The position numbers were made by a program, and so were the translations under genes. Below, piece after piece: positions 13,676 through 25,918 of a stretch of DNA of 64,000 nucleotides. Numbering within the stretch: position 1 is the first letter of the stretch; every line of letters starts with the position of its first letter. Origin of the DNA: Hybos culiciformis (taxonomy: Eukaryota > Arthropoda > Insecta > Diptera > Hybotidae); the NCBI GenBank assembly GCA_964007475.1, contig OZ023273.1:44517525-44581524 (forward strand), read 5' to 3'. The notes under the pieces were generated by a model. That model worked only from the letters and a program-made list of their open reading frames with translations, ran no database searches and was not told where the DNA came from.

Positions 13676-13751
13676 ATGCACTATAATAATACAAGATAAA
13701 TAATATTTTAACACGGAGGTGTTGGTGGCGCTGTAACATGCACTATAATAA
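13676..13751. repeat. 14-bp direct repeats bounding a 48-bp segment
   Basis: ATGCACTATAATAA occurs at 13676-13689 and again at 13738-13751. The bounded 48 bp contains a GC-rich patch (GGTGTTGGTGGCGCTG) unlike its surroundings. The arrangement resembles a target-site duplication around a very short insertion, or replication slippage. No terminal inverted repeats are seen. Confidence 0.5.
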
Positions 13752-16700
13752 AATGCCCAAATGTTTGAATATACCTACATTATCTTTACGTTATATTTGT
13801 TATGGCTAAAATTAATTTATACAATTTTTTTTTTGTATATTCAAAGCGCAGAGATAATGAATCGATATTAACACCTTTTTAATTTTTAACTTGAAAATAT
13901 CAAATAATCAGTTATCATGAAACATTATGGTTTCTTGTAAAAATGAAAATTCATTAATTTATTTCAAGCTATTTGATAGATTGAAAAGTTTTGCGAACTT
14001 TAATTCGAAATAACTGCAGCGAATTTGACTCAAATTCATTTTCAACACAGACTACTGTTTAGACTTACGAAATTCATTGAAATTTCTGTGCTAGTTAAGT
14101 AGTATGTTTAGTTGAGATTTTACTTGTTGTGAATATTATATACGAAGAAATTTAGCTAAAAATTTGGAATGGTAATGAATTTTTGAAATAATTCATCTAA
14201 AGCACATCTATCAAGAATTTAAAGATATGAAGTTCATAAAAGAAAAACATATTATTAACGACAACCTGTATATTATTGTTTAAAGTCTGATTTTATTAAA
14301 ATTATTTTGAATTTTAGAGCTGCCGATGTTAAATTTATGTTTAAATGCAAATAAAATCAATATTGTTAAATTTTCCATGATCAATAAATTAGAAAAATTA
14401 ATCGAGTTTAAAATAATTTTTAAGTTGTTTGCACATTATTGCATATATTCAAACAAGTTTCCTAATAAAAAAAAAAAAAAATAAAAAAATTTTAAAATTA
14501 TTAATTTAAAGCCTGTCGGACATAAAATTTTAGATGCTTATCTGATCATGTCAATTGACTGCATGAGATGATGAATGGGTTCACAAATTTATCATACCGT
14601 TATTTTATATTGACTTGTAGCGTGTCTTGCAGCTACTGTGAAAAATTAGTTATAAAAATATGCAATATGTATAGTTCTTAATAAATTTCTGACTCATAAT
14701 TTCTTAAGGTTTAAAAAAAAATTGTTTTTATTAAGATATATTGTGATGGAATTAACAAGTTCTTCCGTCTAGCTTGAAAATATTGGGCTTTTACATATGT
14801 GCTGAATTTCTTTTATGGATGCACTTCAAATACACTTTACGTAAATTTAATGATTATATATTTTTCGGTTTTTCAGGTAAAGATTGAGAATCAAAAAATT
14901 AATTATTTATTAAACGATCCATTTGAAAAATTCTTATAATGTGCGTTTATATTTAATTTTTTTATTTTTCTTATTACAATAATTATTCGTGATTATTTAT
15001 TTATAATTAGGGTAATCAGAAATAAAGCTCATATTTCATTTGACTTTTGCAAGATTGTCTGCACATTTTTTTTTTTAAAATACAAGATAAAAATTAAGTA
15101 AACCTGATCTTCAGAAGTATAAACAAAACTATGCAAAAAATTTTCGTAATCTCCTACATTCATGAGTTTATTTTTTTTGTAATGTTAATAGGTATATTTA
15201 ACGTAAAAAAAGTTATTTCAGACATTGGAACAAAAATAAATAAGAAACCACTAAAAAGTTGTGAAATATATTAAAGACCTTATTACAAATTTTAAATGAA
15301 TTATAATTTTTGTTTTTTTTTTTGTTGAAACAATTCATATTAAGAAAAGTTCTTAGGATAAGGAAAATTTCTGAAGTCTCGTTTATAAGAAATTGTGGAA
15401 GTAGAAAAAATTTTAAAAAGTTTTTGTCTTAAGTCTTTTGTTTTTGCAAATTATGTATTTATTAATAAATCTGAAACTAATGATATTCGGAAGCGGTCTC
15501 CATTCTTTAATTTATTCTTCATTCTGCTAAATTTTAGATATTTGAGTGGAGTCTTATAGTTGAATATTTAATTTAATATTCAAAATAAACGAAAAACTCC
15601 CACTATATTAAGAGAAATTTTTTAATATTTTACTTCCAACTATTTATTTTTCCTTATTTTATCACTTGTATACCTTTTATCTTAATTCAAATGAAACCTT
15701 AAATAAATTGTCAACGCAATTCCTTTCATAAAAACAATTTTTTTTTTTTCAATCTGAATAAATTTTCTTTTTTATGTTATGAGAAATATGTATTAAATAA
15801 CGTAATCAATCAAGTTAAGGAGACATTAATAGAGATGTTAACAGGCAAGTTTTAAATAACACAAATGACAACTCTCTTTATACTATACTTATTATGCGTT
15901 CAATGAATTTTTTAATACATATATATAAAATTCATAAAAAAAAACTGAAATAAATCAATGATATGTTGCGATAGTTTAATTTGTCATTGATGAATCTTGA
16001 GACAAATTTTAATTTATTTATTTCGTTACATATAAAATTGAGCATAACGTTATATTATTGTATGAAAGTTTTCTAAATATTTAAGGTGCTAATCTGATTT
16101 CGTGAAGCCGTAATTTTTGTTAGGAACTATTTGATGTTCTTTAGAAACAAGTAAGCAGAGATAACTAAATTAAATTAAACTAAATTACTTGAATCCAGTT
16201 TTGACTGGTGCGTCAATCGTGGTTGCCAATTTGTGGTTTGTTATCTGCAGCTGTTATTAAGTAGTTTTTATATATGAATTTCAAGTAGCAATAACATAAA
16301 AAAAATCCGTGTATTTATGTTTTAAATAGGTTTTAAAATTTTAGCTTCTGTGTAAATCTTTTGTTATGGGCACGCGCGTCGTCTATTTATACCGCAAATG
16401 TATATTCTTGTTACTTTTTTTTTGTGTTTTGATTTGTTTATAATGCAATGGTAAGGAGTATACACATAAAGATATGATTTTTAGTTTAGTGCAAAGAAGA
16501 AAAAAATAAATCGGGCAATGAAGCTTTAAGAAAAATGAAATAATACTATGAAATTTATAAGAAACTTGAATTTTATAAATTATAGTCTAAAAATTGCAAT
16601 TTTATATAAAAAATTATACACTTTAGGATATAATCAAAATGTATAAAATTAACTTCTGATGGCTGTAAACTAAAAATAAAATTATTACATGCTACTTTGT

Positions 16701-17403
16701 AATGTTTTATTTAAATGTTAAATTAAAACAGAATGTATCATTTAATTAAGAATAAAATGGACCACGAAAATGTATAGTTTTCCAGTATATCATATTTCAA
16801 TAAATTTTATTTTTATTTAAATTAGCTCATGAAAACAATTAAATTTTTTTTGTTTTTATGAGTTATGACATCTTTTGCTACTTCATTACAATTACAATTT
16901 TTCGTGAGCAAGAGAAATTTTAATTGATATAAATTTGATTAACTTAGGTTTTAGGTTGTGAAAATATTGATATTGACATATAATTTCAGGAGAACGAAAT
17001 CTTAAGCTTTTCACATGTACTTCTTTTCTTTAGGACTTTAGCTGAAAGCCTAATATCTAATAATAAAATAATTATTAAGGGTTGGGCGATATACAAAATT
17101 AGTACACGTTGTATTAAAATCAAGTGAATTCTTCAATGACATTTCATTCCAGGACTTACTTCGAATCCATAAAAGAAAATTCTTCAAACTTAAATACTGT
17201 GAAAACCTTCGTGATGCATGATTATTATTTCATTTAAAAAAATGAAGATAATTTAACTTAACATAAGAAATTAAAATACGGAGATAAATTTTCAAGCTTT
17301 TAATTTTACAATACACATTATTGATTGAATTTCCTGATTCCAATATGACTTACTGAAGTATACATGATTTATTAAACTAACTCTTCTTTATTTTGAACAT
17401 ATT
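13752..17403. other. AT-rich stretch without recognisable genes
   Basis: Somewhat more complex patches occur at about 14500-14660, 16110-16260 and 16360-16400. I found no paired splice sites, repeats or motifs in them that would support a call. Poly-A/T runs are frequent. Confidence 0.4.
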
Positions 17404-18109
17404 GACGGGTCCGAAGAGTACTATGGTAAATTGAGATACGATAGAAACCGATTTATATTAAAAATGATTCTCCGCGCTCATAACTACGATTTTGGGTTAT
17501 ACTGACGTTCCTACTGAATTAAAACACATTCAAAATAATAAAAATATTTTTAATGTAAGTAAAATCGACGTACGAGCTGAATTTTATATTGATCAGTCAA
17601 AAATTGTAAATGAAAATACGATCAGTAAAATATAAAAAAAATATTATTTTATCATGAGATACAATTAATGCATGCTAGAACTTTTACAATCTTAAACTTC
17701 CGTTAACCACCAACTTGCGATATTGGCACGAATTTCAGCGCTGTCGTATGTGAAAATGCGATTTTTTTGTGCTTTGTTTTTTAGACCTAAATAAAGATAC
17801 GATGTCAACCGTACTTAATATCGTCAACTTACGATATTATAGGGTATAAAAAAATTTGCCATTATCGTATATCCATTTAGGCAATGTTAGTAAATTAAGC
17901 GATCATCGTAAAAACTTAAAAATGTAAAAATTTGATAGAAATTTTCAAATTTTGCAATAAATTTTTATTTTTAAAAATATAATATAATTTTTTTCATAAA
18001 ACCATCAAAAAAAATGAAGACTCTTGAAGAAAAATTTTAAAACAAACAGTTTTTTGTTTCCTGTGAAAACTAGTGTTTTTGAGATACGATAGTACTCTTC
18101 GGACCCGTC
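17404..18109. mobile_element. Non-autonomous TIR DNA transposon, about 706 bp
   Basis: The left end reads GACGGGTCCGAAGAGTACTA from 17404, and the reverse complement of the sequence ending at 18109 begins with the same 20 bases. The perfect terminal inverted repeat is 21 bp. Just inside, GAGATACGATAG appears at 17433 and again at 18081. The 9-bp flanks (GAACATATT and GAATGTATG) match at 6 of 9 positions. This would fit a decayed Mutator-type duplication but is not proof. No transposase frame is present. The right 60 percent is duplicated at 381-824. The superfamily is unassigned. Confidence 0.85.
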
Positions 18110-21100
18110 GAATGTATGTACTATATCATATATTAATTAGCTCTAATGCATTTTAATTTTAATGCAGTGAAAAATATATGAGAATTCAATTCAAATCTAT
18201 TAATGTGCAATTCCAAAAACGAGTGATGCGATTTTATATTGAAAACTCAAATTCGATCAGATTCAATTGACGAGAATGACAATCTTGTTAATATTTTATT
18301 TTAATTTCAAGTGTCTGAATTGAAAAAAAAAATTAACTCTGAGAATGAGAATACTCTTTGAAAAATTCTATTTTTATTTATGTACATAAATATGTACGTA
18401 TTATATGAATGTATACAAAATTATAAATATATACCACAAAATTTGGAAGAAATGGAATAGAACTGTATATTATCAAATCATTAATGCATTTCTAATAATA
18501 TTGCTGAAGTTAAAAATAAATTTGTTTTGTTCTTTTTTTTTATAGCAATGACATATTTAAAAATAGATGAAATTTTTAGTTTTGGCTTTTTCTTTCTGAT
18601 TTTCCATTCAACAAAAAAATTCAGAATGTTCACTTAATTTTGTTATTGAAAAACATGATTTTCTTATTTTTATTGTTTTCTGACGTAAAAATATTATCAT
18701 AATTATTATGAATATAAGGATGACATTAACTTCATTTAAAATTATAATCGAATGATCCAGATTTTAGTATTAATCATTCCTAGTTTTTATGTTTTTGTAG
18801 AAGTCAATTTATCATATAAAATACATTTATATTTATCTGAATTTTGTAATTAAAATTCAATAGTTGTGTAGTTAGTTCTTAATGCTTTTAATCAAAGAAT
18901 TTATAATATTCTAGTTTATCTTTGCATTAATATAATATTGATGATTTTATATCGTTCCTGAATATTAAATTAAAAAAATATATACATTATTTATTTATAC
19001 AGTGCTTAAATTATAATTTCAATTCAAATTATTGAATTGATAGATACATATATATGATTAATGAACAATAAATAAAATAAATTAAAGAAAATACGAAATT
19101 ATTAAATAAAAAAAAAAAAAATGAAAAGACTTTATGATCGAAATGCACTCAGCAAGTGTTTTTCATTAAAAAAAAAACAAAATAAACTTTCATTTTTCTT
19201 AAATTAAAACAATATTTTCCATTTATCTTTTCAAAAATTTAATTTTATATCTACATCCACAATCGTTAACAAGAAAAATAACTAAATTTATTATTTTTTA
19301 CATAAAAGATTTATTATTAAAAAAAATAAAATAAAAATTTTTGGCCTACATTTTACTCAATCAGAGTATTTTTTGACTAACTAAATACATATACATTCGT
19401 TGAAAAAGTGATAAAATTGTTAAATCTGGGAAACGATTAATATTTTCTGTTAATTGCTTAATTAAAAATTAGTACAGAGCTGTGACACAAGCAGAAAAAA
19501 TTTTATAATGATTAAATTTCGTTTGTTTTTTCTTTGTGCAATAAAATTATCAAACTCTTTTTTAATCTCACTTCATGAATGATCAGTTGCTCTGAAATTG
19601 ACAATGATAAAATTAATTTGCAATGATAGCATAACGGACGAAAATAGCGTCCCCCAAATGTTTACTTAAGTACATTCTTAGCTTACATTGAATTTCATAT
19701 TAAATCGAATTTTTTGTTTCAGAATATTTTCCATGATTTAATTTTTATATCAAATAGTATCAAACAAATATTAAAACAAAAAAAAAAATGTTTGTACTCT
19801 TTCCTAACGTATCTATATCGCAGGTGAGTGGAGGTCTAAAAATAAAAAAATTGTATTCGCAAATAATTTTCGCTTCGGATCGAACGACGCGATGATACAT
19901 AAATAATTTTTTTTTCATATATGTATTTAATATGTATAAGAAGTTTAAGAGAATTTATCTGATAAAATAGCTTAAATTTTTAACTTATGATTCAGATTTT
20001 GACATATGAATTATAATATAAAATATATTAATTTTTAAAAATTACGCAAATAACGTTGAGTAAAATATACTTAATTTTCACACACATAGTATTTTATTGA
20101 TAATAAGAAGTAGTCACTATACATATAGTCAACAATAATCAATTTTTTGCATTATACTATTTGCATCACAAATATCATAATTTTGAGTTCCGCATTAAAA
20201 ATAATATATTCAGCCAGATATTTTTTAATTGGCTTTAACTTACAATTTTATTTATATACCTAATAATATTAGACTTTAAGTTTAATCAAAACCTGAGAAA
20301 TTCATTTAATTTAATCATCGGATGGTGAGGTATAAAATATCTTTAGACGATTCTTATGACACCTAAACTCAAAATATCTTTGTAAAAATAGACTATTCAA
20401 AAACAGATTAAAAATATAATTTTTAAACAAATATTCTCTCTTTAACTGGAACAAACTATACGAAAAATATATATACAAATGCATTTATGACATTACTATA
20501 TATTATACAATTAAAAAACAAGAAAAATATACAAGAATTCTCAATCTAAAAGTTAATGAAAAATATTATTATTACTGAAATAATTCAGCTATAGAAATTA
20601 TTTAATATTCCACCTATAATTGAATTTTTTACCCTATTTAAAAATTATTATGTTTGTTTATTTGATTTTTATCATTAATTTGAGGAACCGGCCAATGACC
20701 ACACTGAATATTAAAGATTTATTAACAAAAAATATATGTATATATAATGTAGATTTAACCAAAATATCTATTTTTAAATTTCGTTTGATTTTTTAATGAT
20801 ACCCACTTAATTCTTTTTTACTTTTTATTGAAATTAAATATTATTTTTATTTATCTGAAGTATGTATCGTTTTAATTTTATTCATTTATAATTTTGTTCA
20901 TTTTTTGGCGTCATTTGGGTGCCCATTTGTCTATTTGATTACATTATCTTTTTCAAAGTTAAATAAGCGAGAAAAACACTTAAATCAAGTGAATTAATGA
21001 ATGAAATAACAATTGGACGACAACACCCTGTTGTCTGCAAAAAATGAAATGTTTAATTTATTTATTTTATTTTTTTTTTAAGTATACTTAATTTAAATAT

Positions 21101-23187
21101 ATGCAAAGCAAATAAAAGACACAAATACCTATTAATCGATAGGTTGTGACTTCATAATCAAATAAATTTTAAACGATATATAGTTATCCTCTTTTAAAAA
21201 ATCGATAAACATATAACCATTTGAGGTAAACCTGTACTATAACATTTTGATTTTTCGTTTTTGATTTCATAATCGAATTCTTTTTTACTTAAAATTTACA
21301 ATAATGAACAGTTAGATAAAGAAGTTTTTAAACATTTCTTGACCAAAAAACCATGGCCAATGAGAGATCCTAACATAAAAAATATTCTTACTGAAAATAA
21401 TATTTTATTACCAAGCCCATCTTGGTCAATGTTAAGTATTCCACTTTTTATTGTTGGTTTTTTTTTTGTGTAAATTAAAATCATAAAATTAAAATAAATT
21501 GTTGTTTTACTTGCGTTTAATGAATTGCGCACACAAGTTAAGAAAGTAATGTAAACCAAAGTTAAACATGTCATTGTCACCACAGACAAGACAAACAAAC
21601 CAAAATTAAAATTACAAAAAACTATTTTGTTAATAAAATATTTTTCTCACATTGTTGAAACCACATTTTTCTATGTTTTCAATTAAATACAGTACAATGT
21701 CAATAAGTGGTGGCACTACCACAATTCCGAAATAGTTTTAAATTAACACCTGTTTTACATTTTATTATAAAATTAATTTCTTTTTATTATTCATTATCTT
21801 AATAACACCAATTGATTGAAACTAGAAAATAAAATCAAATTAATTAAGAGTTTTACATTCATATTGTAGTATGCAAAGAATATAATCACATAAGAAAAAA
21901 GAATATAAATATGTTGTTCATAGATTAGTCATTAAAAAATTCACATGAGAAACTTTTAAGGATTATTTTAATTTTGAGTCATTAAATCATTCAACTGTGA
22001 TACGAGTTCTGATCTGAGTAAAACTAGTATATAAGTGGTCAAATTTAATTTTATCTTTTTTTGAAAAATTTTAAATTGTACATTTTCAGATATTTAAACG
22101 GCTACTAAGGTGACACAGCTTGTATTAAAACATTGTTTCCATTAACATGATATACTTCAATACAGATGCTAGTATTTTACATATTATTGTATAACACAAT
22201 AGGAATATCTACCTGATTTTCCATTCCTACCTATGTTTTTTCTTATGATGCGATGCGATAGAAAGAAAAAAGTAAAGAAAAAAAATCGAATATACAGTAA
22301 TGATTTTGATTTCACTTGAAGAATTTGCTTCTACAATGAAAATCTTACTGTATTCAGCACTGAGTAAGTGTATATGAAATAAATAATGTCCACCTACGTT
22401 AAATCTTATATTCTTTAGTTTAGCAGAAGAATTTGCGCGTTTATGTGTGCATTATTTTAATTCAAAAAGACGAATTTTGTTTAAGTTAATCAAACATTGT
22501 ATATGCAATAACGGCACAATGCCATCATTAATGCCTTATGGAATAGAAAATATATAAAATTTAAAAACTCAATACAAAATTCAATACTATGTGTAGAAAC
22601 GTAGAAATTTGTCAAATAGGTATATTGAAACATGACTTCAGCAATGGTAGGCCTTTATCTTGCAAATAAGGAATATTTAATTACAGCGCTAAGTAATTCA
22701 AAGTCATCTAGGCTAGGTTAAACGGCTTCGTTTATGTTCTTTTTACACCGTTTTCGTATAAAAAATTTCATTAAGAACCTTTGAACCAAATTATGTAATT
22801 AATACGAAAGATATTTTTTTGTAAAACTACTGGAAGTATATTTGATGATTGTAACTTAAATTATTGAAAATTTGGTGAATAAAAAATGAAGTAGTTAATT
22901 TTTACAAGGTGGCTTAAATGTGCAAGAACATACTTAAAATTGTTGAAAAAAACCGAACGAACTGAATACCAGACATCAATATCTCTGCATTTAAAATCCA
23001 TGTAATATTTTAAATATGTGTTAAGCTCGTTGTGCTGTTTTTATTTTGTAGTTTTTTGATACATTATTTTACTATCTTGCAATCAAAAAGAAAAAAAGGT
23101 AACAATGATAAAAAAAATTGTAAATTATCTGAAGCTTCTAATTCGTTGCATCCACATAACTAACAAAAATGTTCTATCTAGAAAAGG
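18110..23187. other. AT-rich stretch; one candidate exon
   Basis: The only notable spot is a well-formed splice-signal pair at 19723-19823 (see its own entry), followed by a small CpG-bearing patch at about 19850-19900. The 100-codon minus-strand open frame at 21296-21598 shows no recognisable domain and I do not call it a gene. A small inverted GTGGT/ACCAC occurs near 21708. Everything else looks like unconstrained AT-rich filler. Confidence 0.45.
19723..19823 (+). other. Candidate small exon with strong splice consensus
   Basis: TTTTTTGTTTCAG ends at 19722, a good acceptor, and TCGCAG|GTGAGT spans 19818-19829, a perfect donor core. The 101 bp between them are fully open in one frame. They also contain an ATG at 19789 that would read 12 codons to the donor (M-F-V-L-F-P-N-V-S-I-S-Q). 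The exon body is otherwise AT-rich with a poly-A run, and nothing around it supports expression. It could be a noncoding exon, a cryptic site or chance. Confidence 0.25.
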
Positions 23188-23490
23188 TTGGCATTACAAC
23201 AAAATGCCTATGAATTGGCGCACAACGATATCAATTTGCAATTTTCTTTTTACAAAAGATTGAAACTGCTGATGAAATAAACTAAGAAAAGAGACAAACA
23301 ACTAACAAACAAGAATTGAGATGAAATCTTTGCGCACATTGCACGAAAAAAAAAGTTAATTTAACCTGCACCGATGGTGATCAACTATTCACTCGTGATG
23401 GGAAAACAAATATGAAATTCCCATGTGATACTAATAATTTTTATGTAAACCGCCTGCACAATTATGCTCAACGCAAGCATAACATATTTA
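23188..23490 (+). pseudogene. Decayed coding remnant, family not identified
   Basis: From 23188 a frame reads 30 codons (L-A-L-Q-Q-N-A-Y-E-L-A-H-N-D-I-N and onward) to a stop at 23278. It continues past two stops to a D-E-I-F-A-H-I-A-R-K-K stretch ending in a run of nine A residues (23346-23354). After that run the adjacent frame is open from 23355 to about 23528, and its first 45 codons (to about 23490) look coding (C-T-D-G-D-Q-L-F-T-R-D-G and onward). Amino-acid usage is diverse and GC is clearly higher than in neighbours, unlike random AT-rich frames. I interpret it as a frameshifted, stop-riddled old gene piece, most likely from a transposon. The N-A-Y-E-L-A segment vaguely recalls the helix-turn-helix region of pogo/Tigger transposases, but this is weak. 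Confidence 0.35.
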
Positions 23491-23980
23491 GACTTTTTTT
23501 TTTAAATATACATCAACCGCCCCATTATAAACTACAATCACAAGCAATTGTGCTGAATTTTAATCATTAATGTTAATAACTTATTTTTATTAATTATAAA
23601 ATTTAATTACAGATTAAACTTAATTCAAGCTTAAAAATCAAAGTAATAAGGTTATAACTCAAAAAATTTAAATATTTAAAGGTAACAATTAATTTAATCT
23701 GTTTCGAATTCTTGTTTTTTCAAGCTCTTTTTTATTACGTTTTAAAATTATAAAATAATATTAGACTTAATTTCATATTTCTTACACCAATGTCATTCTT
23801 CTGTTTATATTTAATTTTAAATAAGTTGTCTTTTAAAATTTCTAAAATTTTAATTAACTCATCTACCAATTTAATAATATAACGAAAAATATCTTTAAAT
23901 TTAAATTCTTGTAAATATTTATGTTTGGCCCTCTTTATCTGATGAATAGTGACTTACTGATCTTTTGGATATTAATAATT

Positions 23981-24116
23981 GTCGGCCGTCATGGTGTAGT
24001 GGTATTGCCTACAGCGTCTTCGGTCGTGGGTTCGATTCTCACCTCGGACTGGAATTTGTGTCAAATTTTCAATTTGTCTCACTTGAATTGTTTGTTTTGT
24101 TAAAAAAAAAAAAAAA
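23981..24116 (+). mobile_element. tRNA-derived SINE with poly-A tail
   Basis: The head carries both parts of an internal RNA polymerase III promoter: an A-box-like TGGTGTAGTGG at 23992-24002 and a B-box-like GGTTCGATTCT at 24029-24039. The B box sits in a well-formed T-arm (GTGGG/CTCAC stem around a TTCGATT loop). A T-rich tRNA-unrelated body of about 60 bp follows, then a run of about 15 A residues ending at 24116. The A-to-B spacing (26 bases) is shorter than in a functional tRNA, and the acceptor stem does not close. It is therefore a retroposon head, not a tRNA gene. No clear target-site duplication was found. Confidence 0.75.
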
Positions 24117-24828
24117 ATGTGCTCAACTAATTTAGTTTTAAAAAGCCCATAACATATTTACTTATTAGGAATCATTATAAATTATGATACGGCTATAACA
24201 AGCACTTGTGCTTTATTTTTATCAACTTAGTAAGATTTCAGGCTTTGTATTTTTTCTTCATATATTTATTATTCTAAAAATTGTTTGGATGTCTGTTTTT
24301 TCTTTGATGCATTTCTTTGATGGCTGAATGAAGAGAATGATATTTTCTTTTGTAGCTTTCAAGATGTGTAGCGTTGTAGTTAATGTATCAAATATTTAAA
24401 GAAATCGTATATTATTTCTTGTATCTCAAAAATTTTCTCACAAACACATAAGCACGTTATCTTGCCGGCAATTGAATAAAAACAATGCAAAATTTTTAGA
24501 ATCATTATATGTTTATTGCAATGAAATAATATAATTTAGATATTAAAATTCTAATAGAAATTTTAGTCAACCTTATTTTTAAGTCAAATGAAGTCATTTC
24601 GCTAGAAAAGTAAATAATTAAAGCTTTGTTGTACTTATATCTTTGAGATTTATGATTTTTGTATGTTAGGTTTTCGGACAAAAATTTGACAATGATAATA
24701 CCTAAAATTATATTTCATACAAAAATATTAAAAACAAAATTTTTAACCCTCAATTTCTAAATTTCAGTTTATTTATTCAAAAAGCTTCTTTTTTTTTTCA
24801 TTTTATTAGAATTAAAATGATCACTTAC
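24117..24828. other. No gene seen
   Basis: AT-rich sequence downstream of the SINE and, read on the minus strand, the start of a putative intron following the donor at 24829. No repeats or motifs of note. Confidence 0.4.
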
Positions 24829-25090
24829 CTGGCAATTAAATAAATGAAGTCAACAGAGATTTATGTTTACTTTTTTCATTATTATAAAAATATTATTATT
24901 TTTATTTTTCTCATTATAATAAAACTAAAAAAAAAATTAAATAAAGTTCTCCATGTCGCTCAATAGTGCGCAATCCGCAATGAAAATTTTAATATTTTTT
25001 TCTTTGCTCTGTTTTGTATTTACTTTACTTTAGTTACAATACTGCATTCGAACGATTTGGACACAAAGTGTTAAGTGAATTGAGAAAAAT
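24829..25090 (-). other. Putative noncoding first exon (minus strand)
   Basis: On the minus strand the sequence TTGCCAG|GTAAGTG puts a perfect 5' splice-site consensus at 24829. Upstream on that strand (24940-25090) is a patch that is less AT-rich than its surroundings, with CpGs (for example GCGGATTGCGCAC). Beyond it, near 25130, lies a GCGCGCGC run next to long poly-A/T tracts. This arrangement suits a promoter plus 5'-UTR exon of a gene whose body lies leftward. The only ATGs here open very short frames, so coding would start in a later exon. No TATA box or certain initiator was identified, and there is no expression evidence. Confidence 0.25.
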
Positions 25091-25560
25091 TGAAAGTGAG
25101 GAAAATTTAATTTTTTGAAAATTATTTCGCGCGCGCACTTTTTTTTTTTGTTTTTTTTTTTGATAAAAAAAAAATTTTTGTGTTGGAAAAATGTGTTTTA
25201 AAAAAATGTACACAAAAATTAAATATTTATTTTTAGAAGAAAAATAATAAATTTCCTTGTTTTTTTTTTTGTGTTAAAATTTTTCTTTTTTTATTTTTTT
25301 AATAAATAAAAAAAAACTAAAATATTTGAAAAATTTGGATTATAATTAATTGTGAATAAGGAAAAAAAAATTTTGAATATGAATAGAAAGTAGGTAAATA
25401 AAAATATTAAAAAAAAAAAAAAAAAAATTTAAATTAAAAAAATAAAAATAAATAGCTTAATAAATTTAATTATTTAAATTCAATTCGACAATGGATTGAA
25501 AACAAATGATAGCTAAATTAACAAAAAATATATATATATAGTACATATATTTTATTTGTT
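25091..25560. repeat. Low-complexity poly-A/poly-T region
   Basis: Long homopolymer runs of T (25138-25162, 25259-25272) and A (25410-25430) alternate with AT-only words, so little else can be read from it. The short GCGCGCGC near 25130 is the only GC-rich island. Confidence 0.7.
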
Positions 25561-25674
25561 TACATTTTCAATTATATATTTATTCACCGACATTTTGGAT
25601 AATTAAACTCAGATTGCACAACACGACAATATAGTGACGTATGTATTATCTATTTTCATTATATTTATTAAAAT

Positions 25675-25918
25675 TGAATAATATAATATATTGTAACTAA
25701 AATTAGTTCATAAAATAGTTCTGAGTAGGAAAATTACTTAATATTTGAAAAACTCCCTGTAATTGAACTTTATGTTTTCTTCAGATATGTTCAGGTCTGG
25801 CTAGGATCTATATTTAATTTGAATAATATATTGTGGATAAAATCACTTCATACAATAGTAGTAGGAAAATTACTTAAAATTTAAAACTCCCTGTAATTAA
25901 AATTTATGTTTTCCAAAA
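25675..25918 (+). repeat. Diverged tandem duplication, about 105 bp unit
   Basis: The unit that starts TGAATAATATA at 25675 and contains GTAGGAAAATTACTTAA and AACTCCCTGTAATT recurs from 25820. The offset is 145 bases at the left end and 134 at the right, so indels have accumulated. There is no coding potential. It is an old local duplication. Confidence 0.65.

Noticed and set aside
21296..21598. 100-codon minus-strand open frame
   Set aside because: No recognisable domain; ordinary AT-rich composition; no splice or promoter context.
23981..24055. Functional tRNA gene
   Set aside because: A-to-B spacing too short, acceptor stem absent, poly-A tail present; better explained as a SINE head.
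25120..25145. CpG-island promoter at GCGCGCGC
   Set aside because: Only a few bases long; kept merely as context for the putative minus-strand first exon.
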